From Opimibacter sp041746735 (lineage in GTDB: Bacteria; Bacteroidota; Bacteroidia; Chitinophagales; Saprospiraceae): DNA of 64,000 bases. A program made the translations under genes and the position numbers. The notes beneath the pieces were generated by a model. The model was not told the DNA's origin and searched no databases. It was given only the letters and a program-made list of their open reading frames with translations. Of this stretch, positions 17,720 through 26,328 are shown piece by piece. Every line of letters starts with the position of its first letter. The stretch's first letter is position 1. The stretch lies in the NCBI GenBank assembly GCA_041746735.1, contig JBGTGP010000009.1:1-64000 (forward strand), in the 5' to 3' direction.

Positions 17720-18303
17720 ATGAAAAAGCTAACTGTCAGTCGATATGCAAAAACGCTGATGATTTTTATGAGCGTATGCATTCATTGTTCGCAGATTGGA
17801 GCGCAGGATTTTCAGCGATGTTTTGGAACGCCACTCGATAATGCATTCACAAAAGTCATTCGGGACGGAACATTTTATTACGTGCTGGGCCAGGAAGAAA
17901 CCACTAATGGTTCAGAGCCGGTTGCAACAGTTACGCGGTTAGATATTAATGGAAATTTTCAATGGACCATCCGCGCTACTATTCCGTCAGTGTTTAATGA
18001 TGCGGTGCGATTGGCCAACGGAGACCTGGTTTTAGTGGGCCATACACTTCCGTTTGATGATAACGCGAAAAGTTTGATGGGTCAGGTGACATCACAATTT
18101 GGTGGAAATTTTATCTGGCTGCGCACTTACGATGAGCCCGGCAGAGATGGTTTTATACGGATCGTGTGGAATCCAATTCCGGAGAACCACAGTTCAATCT
18201 GTATGTACTCGGTACCCAGACACAACCGGGAGGCTCGTCGACGACCGATGATGTCGTGTTAGAGACGGTGGGTAGCGGGTACGCCGATTACCGTAATTTT
18301 TAA
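17720..18303 (+). pseudogene. Broken, truncated paralogue of the giant cargo protein
   Basis: From the ATG at 17720 the frame encodes a signal peptide and about 148 residues that align with the N-terminus of the giant protein (shared Y-Y-x-L-G-Q, A-T-x-T-R, N-G-x-L-x-x-V-G and D-x-P-G-x-x-G). At 18160-18163 (GATC) the similarity jumps frame. The original frame runs on with unrelated residues to a stop at 18262. The -1 frame continues the homology (F-N-L-Y-V-L-G-T, then D-D-V-V-L-E-T) to a stop at 18303. Inserting one extra GATC restores the I-R-I-D-R-V-E reading that matches I-A-R-I-D-A-I of the intact protein, so loss of one copy of a GATCGATC tandem is the likely lesion. The remaining roughly 2000 residues are absent. 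Confidence 0.8.
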
Positions 18304-18380
18304 CTAAGTCGTATGGCGTGATGTCTTAATGAGGGGATCTGGATGGGGTGGCGTCACCCTATATCCCCTCGCTTCAAACC

Positions 18381-18418
18381 CATAAGCCCCATAACCCCCA
18401 TAAACCCTCATAAGCCCC
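18381..18418. repeat. Four imperfect CATAARCCC units
   Basis: Four head-to-tail units (CATAAGCCC, CATAACCCC, CATAAACCCT, CATAAGCCCC) of 9-10 bases lie downstream of the broken paralogue. Their slippage-prone character resembles the heptamer array near the left edge. No function is evident. Confidence 0.75.
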
Positions 18419-18446
18419 TAAATTATTCAGCCTTAGGGACCACAGA

Positions 18447-18560
18447 AAGCCCTTGTGGCTTGAAATCGTGCAAAGGCGAAAGCCTACCTCTACCTTATCT
18501 TGTTGGGAGCTTCATTCAACAAGCATTCGCCTTGCTCTTGTTGGAGTTTGCTCCAACAAG
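18447..18560. repeat. Cluster of palindromes upstream of the str operon
   Basis: Three hairpins lie in a row. AAGCC/GGCTT (18447-18461) comes first. AAGGCGAA (18473-18480) with TTCGCCTT (18526-18533) then encloses CTTGTTG/CAACAAG (18499-18523). Last is CTTGTTGGAG/CTCCAACAAG (18537-18560), a perfect 10-bp stem with a TTTG loop. The two inner palindromes share the CTTGTTG...CAACAAG arms, as in REP/REPIN-type elements. Except for these and the CATAARCCC repeats, 18304-18708 holds no gene I can support. Confidence 0.65.
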
Positions 18561-18653
18561 CACCTGGTTCACCGTGCAGACCGCCCTCCTAACTACTTGT
18601 TATTTACAGGAATAAATTATAATGGGTATACCAGGTATCCGGGGAAATAGTCA

Positions 18654-18661
18654 TATCTTTG
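18654..18661 (+). promoter_or_regulatory. -7 element TATCTTTG of the str operon
   Basis: The sequence matches the Bacteroidota -7 consensus TAnnTTTG exactly and lies 48 bases before the rpsL start codon. No TTTG is present at the expected -33 distance. It is the best promoter candidate for the ribosomal block. Confidence 0.5.
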
Positions 18662-18708
18662 CATTCGCTTTTAAAAAAGGCACCTAAAACACAGTGTAAA
18701 AATTACGT

Positions 18709-19083
18709 ATGCCTACTATAAATCAATTAGTTAGGAAAGGCCGCGAGCAGATAGTTTACAAAAGCAAGGCCCGCGCGCTGGACGCATGTCCCCAGAAGAG
18801 GGGTGTGTGTACCCGTGTATATACCACTACCCCGAAGAAACCGAACTCGGCTCTCCGGAAGGTAGCGAAGGTAAGGCTGACCAACCAGGTGGAGGTCATC
18901 GCCTATATTCCCGGAGAAGGCCACAACCTCCAGGAACACTCGATCGTACTGATCGCCGGCGGAAGGGTAAAAGACCTCCCCGGTGTACGGTATACGATCG
19001 TTCGTGGCGCTCTGGATACCGCCGGTGTCAACAACCGGATGAAGTCCAGATCTCTTTACGGTACAAAAAGACCTAAGAAATAG
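18709..19083 (+). CDS. rpsL: 30S ribosomal protein S12 (uS12)
   Basis: The 124-residue protein carries the decoding-site loops TTPKKPNSALRK and GGRVKDLPGVRY and the C-terminal Y-G-x-K-R-P-K-K, all diagnostic of S12. The lysine whose changes give streptomycin resistance (in P-K-K-P-N-S) is wild type. In the second loop alanine precedes G-G-R-V where arginine is usual. It is the first gene of the str operon and lies 15 bases before rpsG. Confidence 0.98.
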   Translation: MPTINQLVRKGREQIVYKSKARALDACPQKRGVCTRVYTTTPKKPNSALRKVAKVRLTNQVEVIAYIPGEGHNLQEHSIVLIAGGRVKDLPGVRYTIVRGALDTAGVNNRMKSRSLYGTKRPKK

Positions 19084-19098
19084 TAGTTATATCAGATC

Positions 19099-19563
19099 AT
19101 GAGGAAAAGAAAGCCAAAATTACGAGTACTGCAACCCGATCCCCGCTACGGTGATCCGGTCGTAACCCGTTTTGTCAATAATATGATGTGGGAAGGCAAG
19201 AAAAGCGTAGCCTATGACTTGTTTTACAATGCCATGGACCTGATCTCCGAACGCTCCGGACTCAACCCACACGAAGTCTTCGGCAAAGCCCTGGAAAACG
19301 CCACACCAGCCGTAGAAGTTCGTAGCCGCCGAATTGGAGGTGCCACGTTCCAGATCCCTTCGGAAATCAATCCCAAACGGAAAGTCGCCATTGGTATGAA
19401 ATGGCTCATTCGCTTCGCCCGCGAACGCAACGGCAAAGGCATGGCTGAAAAACTCGCAGCCGAAGTACTCGCCGCCAGCAAAGGTGAAGGCAACGCCGTG
19501 AAAAGAAAAGAAGATACACACAAAATGGCGGAAGCCAACCGGGCGTTTGCTCACTTTAAATAA
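19099..19563 (+). CDS. rpsG: 30S ribosomal protein S7 (uS7)
   Basis: The 154-residue protein matches S7, which nucleates assembly of the 30S head and binds the 3' major domain of 16S rRNA. Visible hallmarks are V-x-R-F-V-N-x-M-M, A-x-x-N-A-T-P-x-V-E-V-R-S-R-R-I-G-G and A-x-R-x-F-A-H-F-K. Its length is typical of the family. It lies between rpsL and fusA in the str operon, 30 bases before fusA. Confidence 0.98.
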   Translation: MRKRKPKLRVLQPDPRYGDPVVTRFVNNMMWEGKKSVAYDLFYNAMDLISERSGLNPHEVFGKALENATPAVEVRSRRIGGATFQIPSEINPKRKVAIGMKWLIRFARERNGKGMAEKLAAEVLAASKGEGNAVKRKEDTHKMAEANRAFAHFK

Positions 19564-19593
19564 CACCTACCCCCTAATCGAGTATTTGTAACA

Positions 19594-21726
19594 ATGGCCA
19601 AGGACCTTAGATATACACGCAATATCGGCATCGCAGCCCACATCGACGCGGGTAAAACCACGACGACCGAACGTGTATTATATTATACAGGTATTTCCCA
19701 TAAGATCGGTGAAGTCCATGATGGCGCAGCTACCATGGACTGGATGGAGCAGGAGCAGGAACGAGGTATCACCATCACCAGCGCCGCGACCAAAGCCGCA
19801 TGGAAATGGAAAGATGAGGATTACGTAGTCAATATTATTGATACCCCGGGACACGTCGATTTTACAGTCGAAGTAAACCGTTCCCTTCGTGTCCTCGATG
19901 GACTGGTTTTCCTGTTTTGCGCCGTATCCGGTGTAGAGCCCCAGTCCGAAACCAACTGGCGCCTGGCCGACAATTACAAAGTTCCCCGTATCGGATTCGT
20001 CAATAAAATGGACCGCTCCGGAGCCAACTTCTTTGAAGTGGTCAAGGATGTAGAGACCAAACTCGGGTCAAAAGCAATTCCCCTCCAGGTACCCATCGGT
20101 GAAGAAGAACGCTTTAAAGGAGCCGTAGACCTTATCACCGGCAAAGCCATGGTCTGGAATGAAGAAGACCAGGGGATGACCTTTACCGAAATCCCGGTCC
20201 CGGATGAACTGGTCAGTGTCGTAGCCGAGTGGAGAGAAAAATTACTGGAAGCTGTTGCGGATTATGATGATTCGCTGCTGGAAAAATATTTTGAAGATCC
20301 TGAATCGATCTCACCAGATGAGATGCGTATTGCGATCCGTCAGGCCGTATGCGATATGAAGTTCGTACCGATGATGTGCGGTTCTGCCTTTAAAAATAAA
20401 GGTGTACAGGCCGTACTCGATGCCGTATGTGCTTTCCTGCCCAGCCCGCTGGATGTCGATGCCATTAGAGGCACCAATCCCAAAACTGATGCAGAAGAAC
20501 TCCGCAGACCCGATGTCAGTGAGCCATTTGCGGCGCTGGCTTTCAAAATCGCAACTGACCCGTACGTAGGTCGTCTTGCGTTCATGCGCGTATATTCAGG
20601 TGCCCTGGATGCAGGATCCTATGTACTCAATACCCGCTCTGGTAGCAAAGAGCGTATTTCTCGCTTGTATCAGATGCACGCCAATAAGCAAAACCCGATT
20701 GACCGGGTAGAAGCAGGCGACATCGCAGCCGGTGTAGGATTTAAGGATATTCGCACAGGAGATACGCTTTGCGATGAAAACAAGCCCATCGTACTGGAGA
20801 GTATGGTTTTCCCCGATCCCGTTATCGGTATTGCGGTAGAACCGAAAAGCCAAAAGGACCTCGACAGGTTGGGTATGGCACTTGCCAAACTCGCAGAAGA
20901 GGATCCTACATTCCGGGTCAAATACGACGAGGATACCAACCAGACCATTATCAGTGGTATGGGTGAGTTACACCTCGAGATCATCGTCGATCGTCTGCGC
21001 CGGGAGTTTAAAGTAGAATGTAACCAGGGTCAGCCCCAGGTGAATTATAAAGAAGCCTTGACAATGAAGGTGGATCATACGGAGCGCCTCAAAAAGCAGT
21101 CCGGTGGTTCAGGTCTCTTCGCACAATTGTCTTTCGAACTGGGTCCTGCTGATGAGGAATTCCTGGAGAGTGATGACTTCAAGAGCGGAAAAACCAAGAT
21201 GCAGTTTGTCAACGGTATTTTCGGTGGATCGGTCCCCAAGGAATTCTTTCCGTCGATTGTCAAAGGTTTTACCGCGATGATGGACAATGGCGTACTGGCC
21301 GGCTATTCTATCGACAGTATGAAGGTGCGGATTTACGATGGTCAGACACACGCAGTCGACTCTAAGCCCATTGCGTTTGAACTCTGTGCCAAGGAAGGCT
21401 TCCGTGAAGCGGCCAGGAAAGCGAAACCAGTCCTGCTGGAGCCGATCATGAAACTCGAAGTAGTGACACCAGAGGATTATGTCGGTCCGGTGATCGGTGA
21501 CCTCAATCGGCGCCGCGGGTTGCCCAAGGGCCAGGACAGCCGTCCTGGAGCTATCGCGATTTCAGCTGAAGTACCCCTTTCAGAAATGTTTGGATATGTA
21601 ACACAGTTACGGACCATCACCTCAGGCCGGGCAAGTTCGACGATGGAATTTAGTCACTACGCACCGGTGCCGAAAAACATCGCGGACGATGTGATTGAAA
21701 AAGCCAAAGGCGCAGTTAAAGCATAA
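19594..21726 (+). CDS. fusA: Elongation factor G
   Basis: The 710-residue GTPase drives ribosomal translocation. The G1 motif AAHIDAGKTTTTER, G3 DTPGHVDF and G4 NKMD are intact, followed by domains II-V with the C-terminal R-G-R-A-S-S-T-M-E-F stretch. Length is normal for EF-G. It ends 65 bases before rpsJ. The tuf gene found after fusA in many other phyla is not present here, as is usual in Bacteroidota. Confidence 0.99.
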   Translation: MAKDLRYTRNIGIAAHIDAGKTTTTERVLYYTGISHKIGEVHDGAATMDWMEQEQERGITITSAATKAAWKWKDEDYVVNIIDTPGHVDFTVEVNRSLRVLDGLVFLFCAVSGVEPQSETNWRLADNYKVPRIGFVNKMDRSGANFFEVVKDVETKLGSKAIPLQVPIGEEERFKGAVDLITGKAMVWNEEDQGMTFTEIPVPDELVSVVAEWREKLLEAVADYDDSLLEKYFEDPESISPDEMRIAIRQAVCDMKFVPMMCGSAFKNKGVQAVLDAVCAFLPSPLDVDAIRGTNPKTDAEELRRPDVSEPFAALAFKIATDPYVGRLAFMRVYSGALDAGSYVLNTRSGSKERISRLYQMHANKQNPIDRVEAGDIAAGVGFKDIRTGDTLCDENKPIVLESMVFPDPVIGIAVEPKSQKDLDRLGMALAKLAEEDPTFRVKYDEDTNQTIISGMGELHLEIIVDRLRREFKVECNQGQPQVNYKEALTMKVDHTERLKKQSGGSGLFAQLSFELGPADEEFLESDDFKSGKTKMQFVNGIFGGSVPKEFFPSIVKGFTAMMDNGVLAGYSIDSMKVRIYDGQTHAVDSKPIAFELCAKEGFREAARKAKPVLLEPIMKLEVVTPEDYVGPVIGDLNRRRGLPKGQDSRPGAIAISAEVPLSEMFGYVTQLRTITSGRASSTMEFSHYAPVPKNIADDVIEKAKGAVKA

Positions 21727-21791
21727 TCAGAATAACATAAAACCCAAACGAGGGTCAACCATATTATAAACACAATTTTTTTGGTCGGGAA

Positions 21792-22100
21792 ATGAATCAG
21801 AAAATTAGGATTAAGCTTCGCTCGTATGACCACAACCTGGTCGATAAATCGACGGAGAAAATCGTGAAGACTGTTCGCAATAGTGGAGCCGTTGTTACGG
21901 GTCCGATTCCGCTGCCCACCGAGAAAGAAATATTTACCGTCTTGCGTTCTCCGCACGTAAATAAGAAATCTCGAGAGCAGTTCCAGTTGCGTACACACAA
22001 ACGTTTGATCGAGATTTACACCCCTACTCCGAAGACGGTAGATGCCCTCTCAAAACTCGAATTGCCGAGTGGAGTAGATATCCAGGTCAAACTTACCTAG
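21792..22100 (+). CDS. rpsJ: 30S ribosomal protein S10 (uS10, NusE)
   Basis: The 102-residue protein shows the S10 signature I-R-I-K-L-R-S-Y-D, then T-G-P-I-P-L-P-T-E-K and P-S-G-V-D-I-Q-V-K. S10 sits in the 30S head and also acts as NusE in antitermination complexes. It opens the S10 section of the operon. Confidence 0.98.
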   Translation: MNQKIRIKLRSYDHNLVDKSTEKIVKTVRNSGAVVTGPIPLPTEKEIFTVLRSPHVNKKSREQFQLRTHKRLIEIYTPTPKTVDALSKLELPSGVDIQVKLT

Positions 22101-22204
22101 TACCGGTTCGCAGCGAATACGGCGCACTGTGATTGAAGTAATTGGCTTTTGTCATGCCCCGGCATGGCAAAAGGATAGATATCAACAAATCAAATCATCT
22201 AACG

Positions 22205-22825
22205 GTGAAAGGAATAATAGGCAAAAAGGTCGGCATGACCAGCATATTTGACCAGAATGGCCGGTCAATAGCTTGTACCGTCGTTCATGCGCAACCCAAT
22301 GTGGTCACGCAGGTCAAGACTATGGATACGGATGGATATGACGCGCTGCAGCTCTCCTATGGCGAAGCTAAAGTGAAGAATACCCCCCAGTCCATGCAGG
22401 GCCATTTTGAAAAGGCCGGGACAGCACCCAAACGCAAACTGGCTGAGTTCAGAGATTTTGAACTGAGTAAGAATCTGGGCGATCTCGTTTCGATGGATGA
22501 AATCTTTACCGAGGGGGAGAAAGTCTCTGCTGTCGGCATCAGCAAGGGAAAAGGCTTCCAGGGCGTTGTACGCCGGCACAATTTCGCTGGTATTATGCAG
22601 GCCAGTCACGGTCAGCACAATCGGATGAGAGCTCCCGGATCTATCGGGGCGTCATCCTATCCATCCAAAGTCGTCAAAGGCATGCGGATGGCCGGCCGAA
22701 TGGGCGGAGACCGCGTAAAAATAAGCAACCTCCGGGTGGCCAAATTACTTCCGGATCAAAACCTGATCCTGATCAAAGGCGCTATCCCGGGACACAACGG
22801 ATCATTTATCATCATTGAAAAGTAG
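22205..22825 (+). CDS. rplC: 50S ribosomal protein L3 (uL3)
   Basis: L3 is an early-assembly protein near the peptidyl-transferase centre. The GTG at 22205 gives VKGIIGKKVGMTSIF, which matches the usual start of L3, and a family-typical 206 residues. The frame is open upstream to an ATG at 22154, which would add 17 unlike residues. Motifs G-K-G-F-Q-G-V-V-R-R-H and G-x-R-M-A-G-R-M-G are present. It is followed by rplD after 6 bases. Confidence 0.96.
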   Translation: MKGIIGKKVGMTSIFDQNGRSIACTVVHAQPNVVTQVKTMDTDGYDALQLSYGEAKVKNTPQSMQGHFEKAGTAPKRKLAEFRDFELSKNLGDLVSMDEIFTEGEKVSAVGISKGKGFQGVVRRHNFAGIMQASHGQHNRMRAPGSIGASSYPSKVVKGMRMAGRMGGDRVKISNLRVAKLLPDQNLILIKGAIPGHNGSFIIIEK

Positions 22826-22831
22826 GCAGCC

Positions 22832-23461
22832 ATGCAAATCGATATATTAAATTCGAAAGGGGAAAAAACAGGCCGCAGCATCGAGCTGGCCGACGAAGTC
22901 TTTGGCATCAAACCCAATGATCACGTGGTCTACCTTGCCGTGAAAGCCTATCTGGCCAACCAACGCCAGGGTACACATAAAACCAAGGAACGCTGGGAAG
23001 TCGCCCGGACCACCAAGAAATTTAAAAAACAAAAAGGTTCTGGTGGAGCCCGGGTCGGGTCACTCAAAAATCCGATGTTCAAAGGTGGTGGCCGGGCTTT
23101 TGGTCCACGACCACATGACTACGATCTGAAAGTGAATAAAAAGGTCAAGTTACTGGCTCGCCGTTCTGCGCTATCGTCTAAAGCAATGGGAGGAAATCTC
23201 ATTGTCGTGGAGGAAATCAAAATGGAGCTTCCCCGTACCAAGGATTTTGTCGCGGTACTGAAAAACCTTCAGATCGACAACAACAAGTCCTTGTTTGTGA
23301 CCTCTGATGCAAATACGAATTTGTATCTGTCAGGTCGTAATCTGCAGAACACCCGCCTGGTCCGCGCACAGGATCTCAATACTTATGACATCCTCCGTTC
23401 GCAAAAACTCGTATTGTCGGAGCAGTCAGTGGATTTGATCACTAAAGCCTTGAAACATTAA
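22832..23461 (+). CDS. rplD: 50S ribosomal protein L4 (uL4)
   Basis: The 209-residue protein matches L4, which lines the exit-tunnel constriction with its extended loop. That loop is visible as K-Q-K-G-S-G-G-A-R-V-G-S, then G-G-G-R-A-F-G-P-R. In some bacteria L4 represses its own S10 operon; whether it does so here cannot be seen. It sits between rplC and rplW. Confidence 0.97.
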   Translation: MQIDILNSKGEKTGRSIELADEVFGIKPNDHVVYLAVKAYLANQRQGTHKTKERWEVARTTKKFKKQKGSGGARVGSLKNPMFKGGGRAFGPRPHDYDLKVNKKVKLLARRSALSSKAMGGNLIVVEEIKMELPRTKDFVAVLKNLQIDNNKSLFVTSDANTNLYLSGRNLQNTRLVRAQDLNTYDILRSQKLVLSEQSVDLITKALKH

Positions 23462-23491
23462 TAGCGCGGTCACGCGATAACGCATAGCCAT

Positions 23492-23791
23492 ATGGAAAAT
23501 AAGATCATTCTCGTCAAACCCCTGATCACTGAAAAGGCCGATACGCTGTCAGAAAGCAAAAGCCAATACAGTTTTGTCGTGGACAAAGGCGCCAATAAGA
23601 TTGAGATCAGAAAAGCTGTGGAAACGCTGTATACCGTTAATGTCGAAGCCGTCAATACGATGATTATTCCGGGCAAGCGCAAGACCCGTAATACAAAGGC
23701 CGGTGTCCTCCATGGTCGTAAAGCGTCATACAAGAAAGCTGTCGTGACCCTGGCGGCCGGAGAAACGATTGACTTTTTCGGAGATATCTAA
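23492..23791 (+). CDS. rplW: 50S ribosomal protein L23 (uL23)
   Basis: The 99-residue protein has L23 features: K-P-L-I-T-E-K near the start and F-V-V-D-K-x-A-N-K-I-E-I-R-K-A-V-E. L23 surrounds the tunnel exit and docks trigger factor and SRP. It keeps its usual place between rplD and rplB. Confidence 0.96.
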   Translation: MENKIILVKPLITEKADTLSESKSQYSFVVDKGANKIEIRKAVETLYTVNVEAVNTMIIPGKRKTRNTKAGVLHGRKASYKKAVVTLAAGETIDFFGDI

Positions 23792-23830
23792 CAGACCTGA
23801 ACCATTTAGAAGCATACAACAAGGTATATT

Positions 23831-24664
23831 ATGGCCGTAAAGAAATATAAACCCATCAGTCCGGGAACCCGATTCAGGGTGGGCAATAAATACGTGGAGT
23901 TGACCACGGATAAACCGGAGAAGTCATTGCTCGAGCCTATCAAGAAATCGGGTGGTCGTAATGCAGATGGCAAGATGACCATTCGCCAAAAAGGCGGAGG
24001 CCACAAGAGACGCTATCGCGTCATCGACTGGAAACGGGATAAAGAGAATATTACAGGTGAAGTCAAGTCAATTGAGTATGATCCCAATCGGACAGCCTTC
24101 ATCTCCCTGATCGAATATACAGATGGAGAGAAACGGTATATCCTGGCACCCCAGGGCATTAAAGTAGGAGACAAGGTCCTGTCCGGAAGTCAGGCAACAC
24201 CAGATACCGGACACGCCCTCTATCTGAAGGATGTACCCCTGGGTTCCTCCATACATAATATTGAGTTGTACCCGGGTCAGGGTGGTGCGATCGTTCGCAG
24301 CGCCGGTGCTTCCGCGACGATGATGGGACGGGAAGACAGGTTTGCTGTCATCAAATTGCCCTCAGGGGAAGTACGGAGGGTGTTGTTGACCTGCAAGGCT
24401 ACAATAGGTTCGGTTTCGAATCCGGATAATGCGCTGACCGTCTTTGGAAAAGCCGGAGCTAAACGTTGGACCGGTCGTCGCCCAAGGGTAAGAGGTGTCG
24501 CCATGAACCCGGTCGATCACCCCATGGGTGGAGGTGAAGGTAAAGCGTCCGGAGGACATCCGCGATCCAGAACAGGGATCATGGCTAAGGGGCAGAAAAC
24601 CCGTAATCCACGGGCCAACTCTTCGAAACTGATCATCTCCCGTCGTAAAACAAAAAATAAGTAA
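23831..24664 (+). CDS. rplB: 50S ribosomal protein L2 (uL2)
   Basis: The 277-residue protein matches L2, needed for subunit joining and peptidyl transfer. It contains Q-K-G-G-G-H-K-R-R-Y-R and GVAMNPVDHPMGGGEG with the conserved histidine. Length is standard. The order rplB-rpsS-rplV is conserved. Confidence 0.98.
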   Translation: MAVKKYKPISPGTRFRVGNKYVELTTDKPEKSLLEPIKKSGGRNADGKMTIRQKGGGHKRRYRVIDWKRDKENITGEVKSIEYDPNRTAFISLIEYTDGEKRYILAPQGIKVGDKVLSGSQATPDTGHALYLKDVPLGSSIHNIELYPGQGGAIVRSAGASATMMGREDRFAVIKLPSGEVRRVLLTCKATIGSVSNPDNALTVFGKAGAKRWTGRRPRVRGVAMNPVDHPMGGGEGKASGGHPRSRTGIMAKGQKTRNPRANSSKLIISRRKTKNK

Positions 24665-24683
24665 AAAGCACGAATAACGAATC

Positions 24684-24950
24684 ATGGCAAGATCAATAAA
24701 AAAAGGACCGTACGTATTCAATAAGCTGATGGCCAAAATCGAAAAGGCCAACACCGGAAGTCGTAAATCGGTCATCAAAACCTGGTCCAGAGCTTCAATG
24801 ATCATCCCTGACATGGTCGGGCATACGATCGCCGTCCACAACGGGAAGACGTTTATACCGGTATTTGTGACCGAAAACATGGTCGGGCATAAACTGGGAG
24901 AGTTTGCACCGACCCGGACCTTCCGTGGTCATGCCGGAAACAGAAAGTAA
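24684..24950 (+). CDS. rpsS: 30S ribosomal protein S19 (uS19)
   Basis: The 88-residue protein has the S19 pattern A-R-S-x-K-K-G-P-Y, T-W-S-R-A-S-M-I-x-P and H-K-L-G-E-F-A-P-T-R-T-F-R-G-H. S19 pairs with S13 in the 30S head. It begins 19 bases after rplB. Confidence 0.97.
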   Translation: MARSIKKGPYVFNKLMAKIEKANTGSRKSVIKTWSRASMIIPDMVGHTIAVHNGKTFIPVFVTENMVGHKLGEFAPTRTFRGHAGNRK

Positions 24951-24983
24951 TTTAATCGCGTACGCTTAAAACAGGAATAATAG

Positions 24984-25367
24984 ATGGAAGCTGTTGCTAA
25001 ACTCAGAAACTGCCCGATGTCCGCCCGTAAGATGCGGCTCGTTGCCGATCTCGTCAGAGGAAAGCGGGTCGAGGATGCAGTCAATATCCTGAGATATACA
25101 AATAAGGAGGCTGCAGGATGGCTGGAAAAACTGCTTCTTTCAGCCGTAACCAACTGGGAAAATAAATCCCAGGGAGCCCGGGATGTTGACGAGCATGAAT
25201 TGTTTATCAAAACCCTGATGGTCGATGGTGCCGGCCACCTCAAAAGGATACGGGCTGCCCCACAGGGACGAGCACACCGCATCCACAAGCACAGCAACCA
25301 CGTGACCGTGGTCATTGAAAATAAGATACCATTTGATGGTGAAACCATTGGCGATGAAGAAGAGTAA
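24984..25367 (+). CDS. rplV: 50S ribosomal protein L22 (uL22)
   Basis: The 127-residue protein shows M-S-A-R-K-M-R-L-V-A-D-L-V-R-G near the N-terminus and R-A-x-P-Q-G-R-A-H-R-I-x-K in the tunnel-lining hairpin, the site of macrolide-resistance changes in other bacteria. No alteration is obvious. A short acidic tail (D-E-E-E) follows. It lies 42 bases before rpsC. Confidence 0.97.
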   Translation: MEAVAKLRNCPMSARKMRLVADLVRGKRVEDAVNILRYTNKEAAGWLEKLLLSAVTNWENKSQGARDVDEHELFIKTLMVDGAGHLKRIRAAPQGRAHRIHKHSNHVTVVIENKIPFDGETIGDEEE

Positions 25368-25409
25368 AAAGCAGACCATTTCAACCGAACTTTATAACAA
25401 CAGATTCTA

Positions 25410-26273
25410 ATGGGTCAAAAAGCAAATCCTATAGGCAACAGACTGGGCATCATCCGCGGATGGGAGTCCAACTGGTATGGAGGTACTGATTATGCCGAGA
25501 AGGTGATTCAGGACGAAAAGATCCGGACCTATCTCCAGGCCAGGATTGAGAAGGGGGGTATCGCCCACATGGTGATCGAACGAACCCTGAAGAGGGTCAC
25601 CGTGACCGTACAGACCTCCAGGCCCGGTATTATCATCGGTAAGGGTGGCCAGGAAGTAGATCGTATCCGGGAGGAGTTGAAAAAACTCACCAAAATGGAG
25701 GTGCAGATCAATATCATGGAGATCCGCAAACCCGAATTGGATGCCAATATTGTCGCGGAGTCTATCGCCAAGCAGATTGAAGCGCGGATCAACTACCGCA
25801 GAGCCATTAAAATGGCCATTCAATCCACCATGCGCTCCGGTGCCGAAGGCATCAAAGTGCGCATCAGTGGACGGCTCAATGGGGCTGAGATGGCCAGATC
25901 GGAGGAATATAAAGATGGTCGTACCCCTTTGCACACCTTCCGCGCTGACATCGATTATTCGATTAAAGAGGCGCAGACGGTGTTTGGTAAAATCGGGATC
26001 AAATGCTGGATTTGCAAAGGTGAGGTGTACGGCAAAAGAGAATTGAGCCTCAATGCCGGGGGAGATCAGACAGCAAAAGCTCGCGGAGGACGTGTAGAAC
26101 GCGGTAGTTCATACGGCCGGGAAGGTGGATCAGACTTCCGGGACAGAGGCGCAAGCCGGGACCGGAATGACCGGGGTGGAGCGAGAGGCGGTGGCCGTGG
26201 CGGAAATCGCGGCGGCGGTGGTGGAGGAGGCGCAGCTCGTGGCGGTTCCGGAGGAGGCGCAAGGAAAAAATAG
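25410..26273 (+). CDS. rpsC: 30S ribosomal protein S3 with Gly/Arg-rich tail
   Basis: Residues 1 to about 215 form a normal S3: KH domain with G-x-x-I-G-K-G-G-Q-E-V and a C-terminal domain ending C-K-G-E-V-Y-G-K-R. S3 lines the mRNA entry channel. Residues from about 222 to 287 are an added disordered tail of glycine, arginine and aspartate with R-G-G repeats and a run of glycines. Tails on S3 occur in other Bacteroidota, but this one is long and RGG-like. A 91-base gap with an inverted repeat separates it from rplP. Confidence 0.97.
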   Translation: MGQKANPIGNRLGIIRGWESNWYGGTDYAEKVIQDEKIRTYLQARIEKGGIAHMVIERTLKRVTVTVQTSRPGIIIGKGGQEVDRIREELKKLTKMEVQINIMEIRKPELDANIVAESIAKQIEARINYRRAIKMAIQSTMRSGAEGIKVRISGRLNGAEMARSEEYKDGRTPLHTFRADIDYSIKEAQTVFGKIGIKCWICKGEVYGKRELSLNAGGDQTAKARGGRVERGSSYGREGGSDFRDRGASRDRNDRGGARGGGRGGNRGGGGGGGAARGGSGGGARKK

Positions 26274-26290
26274 AACGAATTAACATCGGG

Positions 26291-26328
26291 GAAAAGTGGT
26301 CAAAAAACGTACCTTTGCACCACTTTTC
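26291..26328. repeat. 10-bp inverted repeat in the rpsC-rplP gap
   Basis: GAAAAGTGGT (26291-26300) and ACCACTTTTC (26319-26328) are perfect inverted copies with an 18-base loop. The loop contains a TACCTTTG promoter-like motif. A hairpin at this point could cause partial termination or mark an RNA processing site between the two parts of the S10 operon. Confidence 0.55.
26310..26317 (+). promoter_or_regulatory. Internal -7 element TACCTTTG before rplP
   Basis: An exact TAnnTTTG match lies 48 bases before the rplP start codon, inside the loop of the inverted repeat at 26291-26328. No -33 TTTG is seen. It is a possible secondary promoter inside the ribosomal operon. Confidence 0.35.

Noticed and set aside
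18343..18650. Two small overlapping open frames upstream of rpsL
   Set aside because: They translate the CATAARCCC repeats and the palindrome cluster and look random.
19120..19566. Minus-strand open frame of 148 codons across rpsG
   Set aside because: rpsG is certain; the antisense frame arises from its codon usage.
21726..21792. Loss of tuf between fusA and rpsJ as an unusual event
   Set aside because: The same arrangement is normal in Bacteroidota, so it is not noteworthy.
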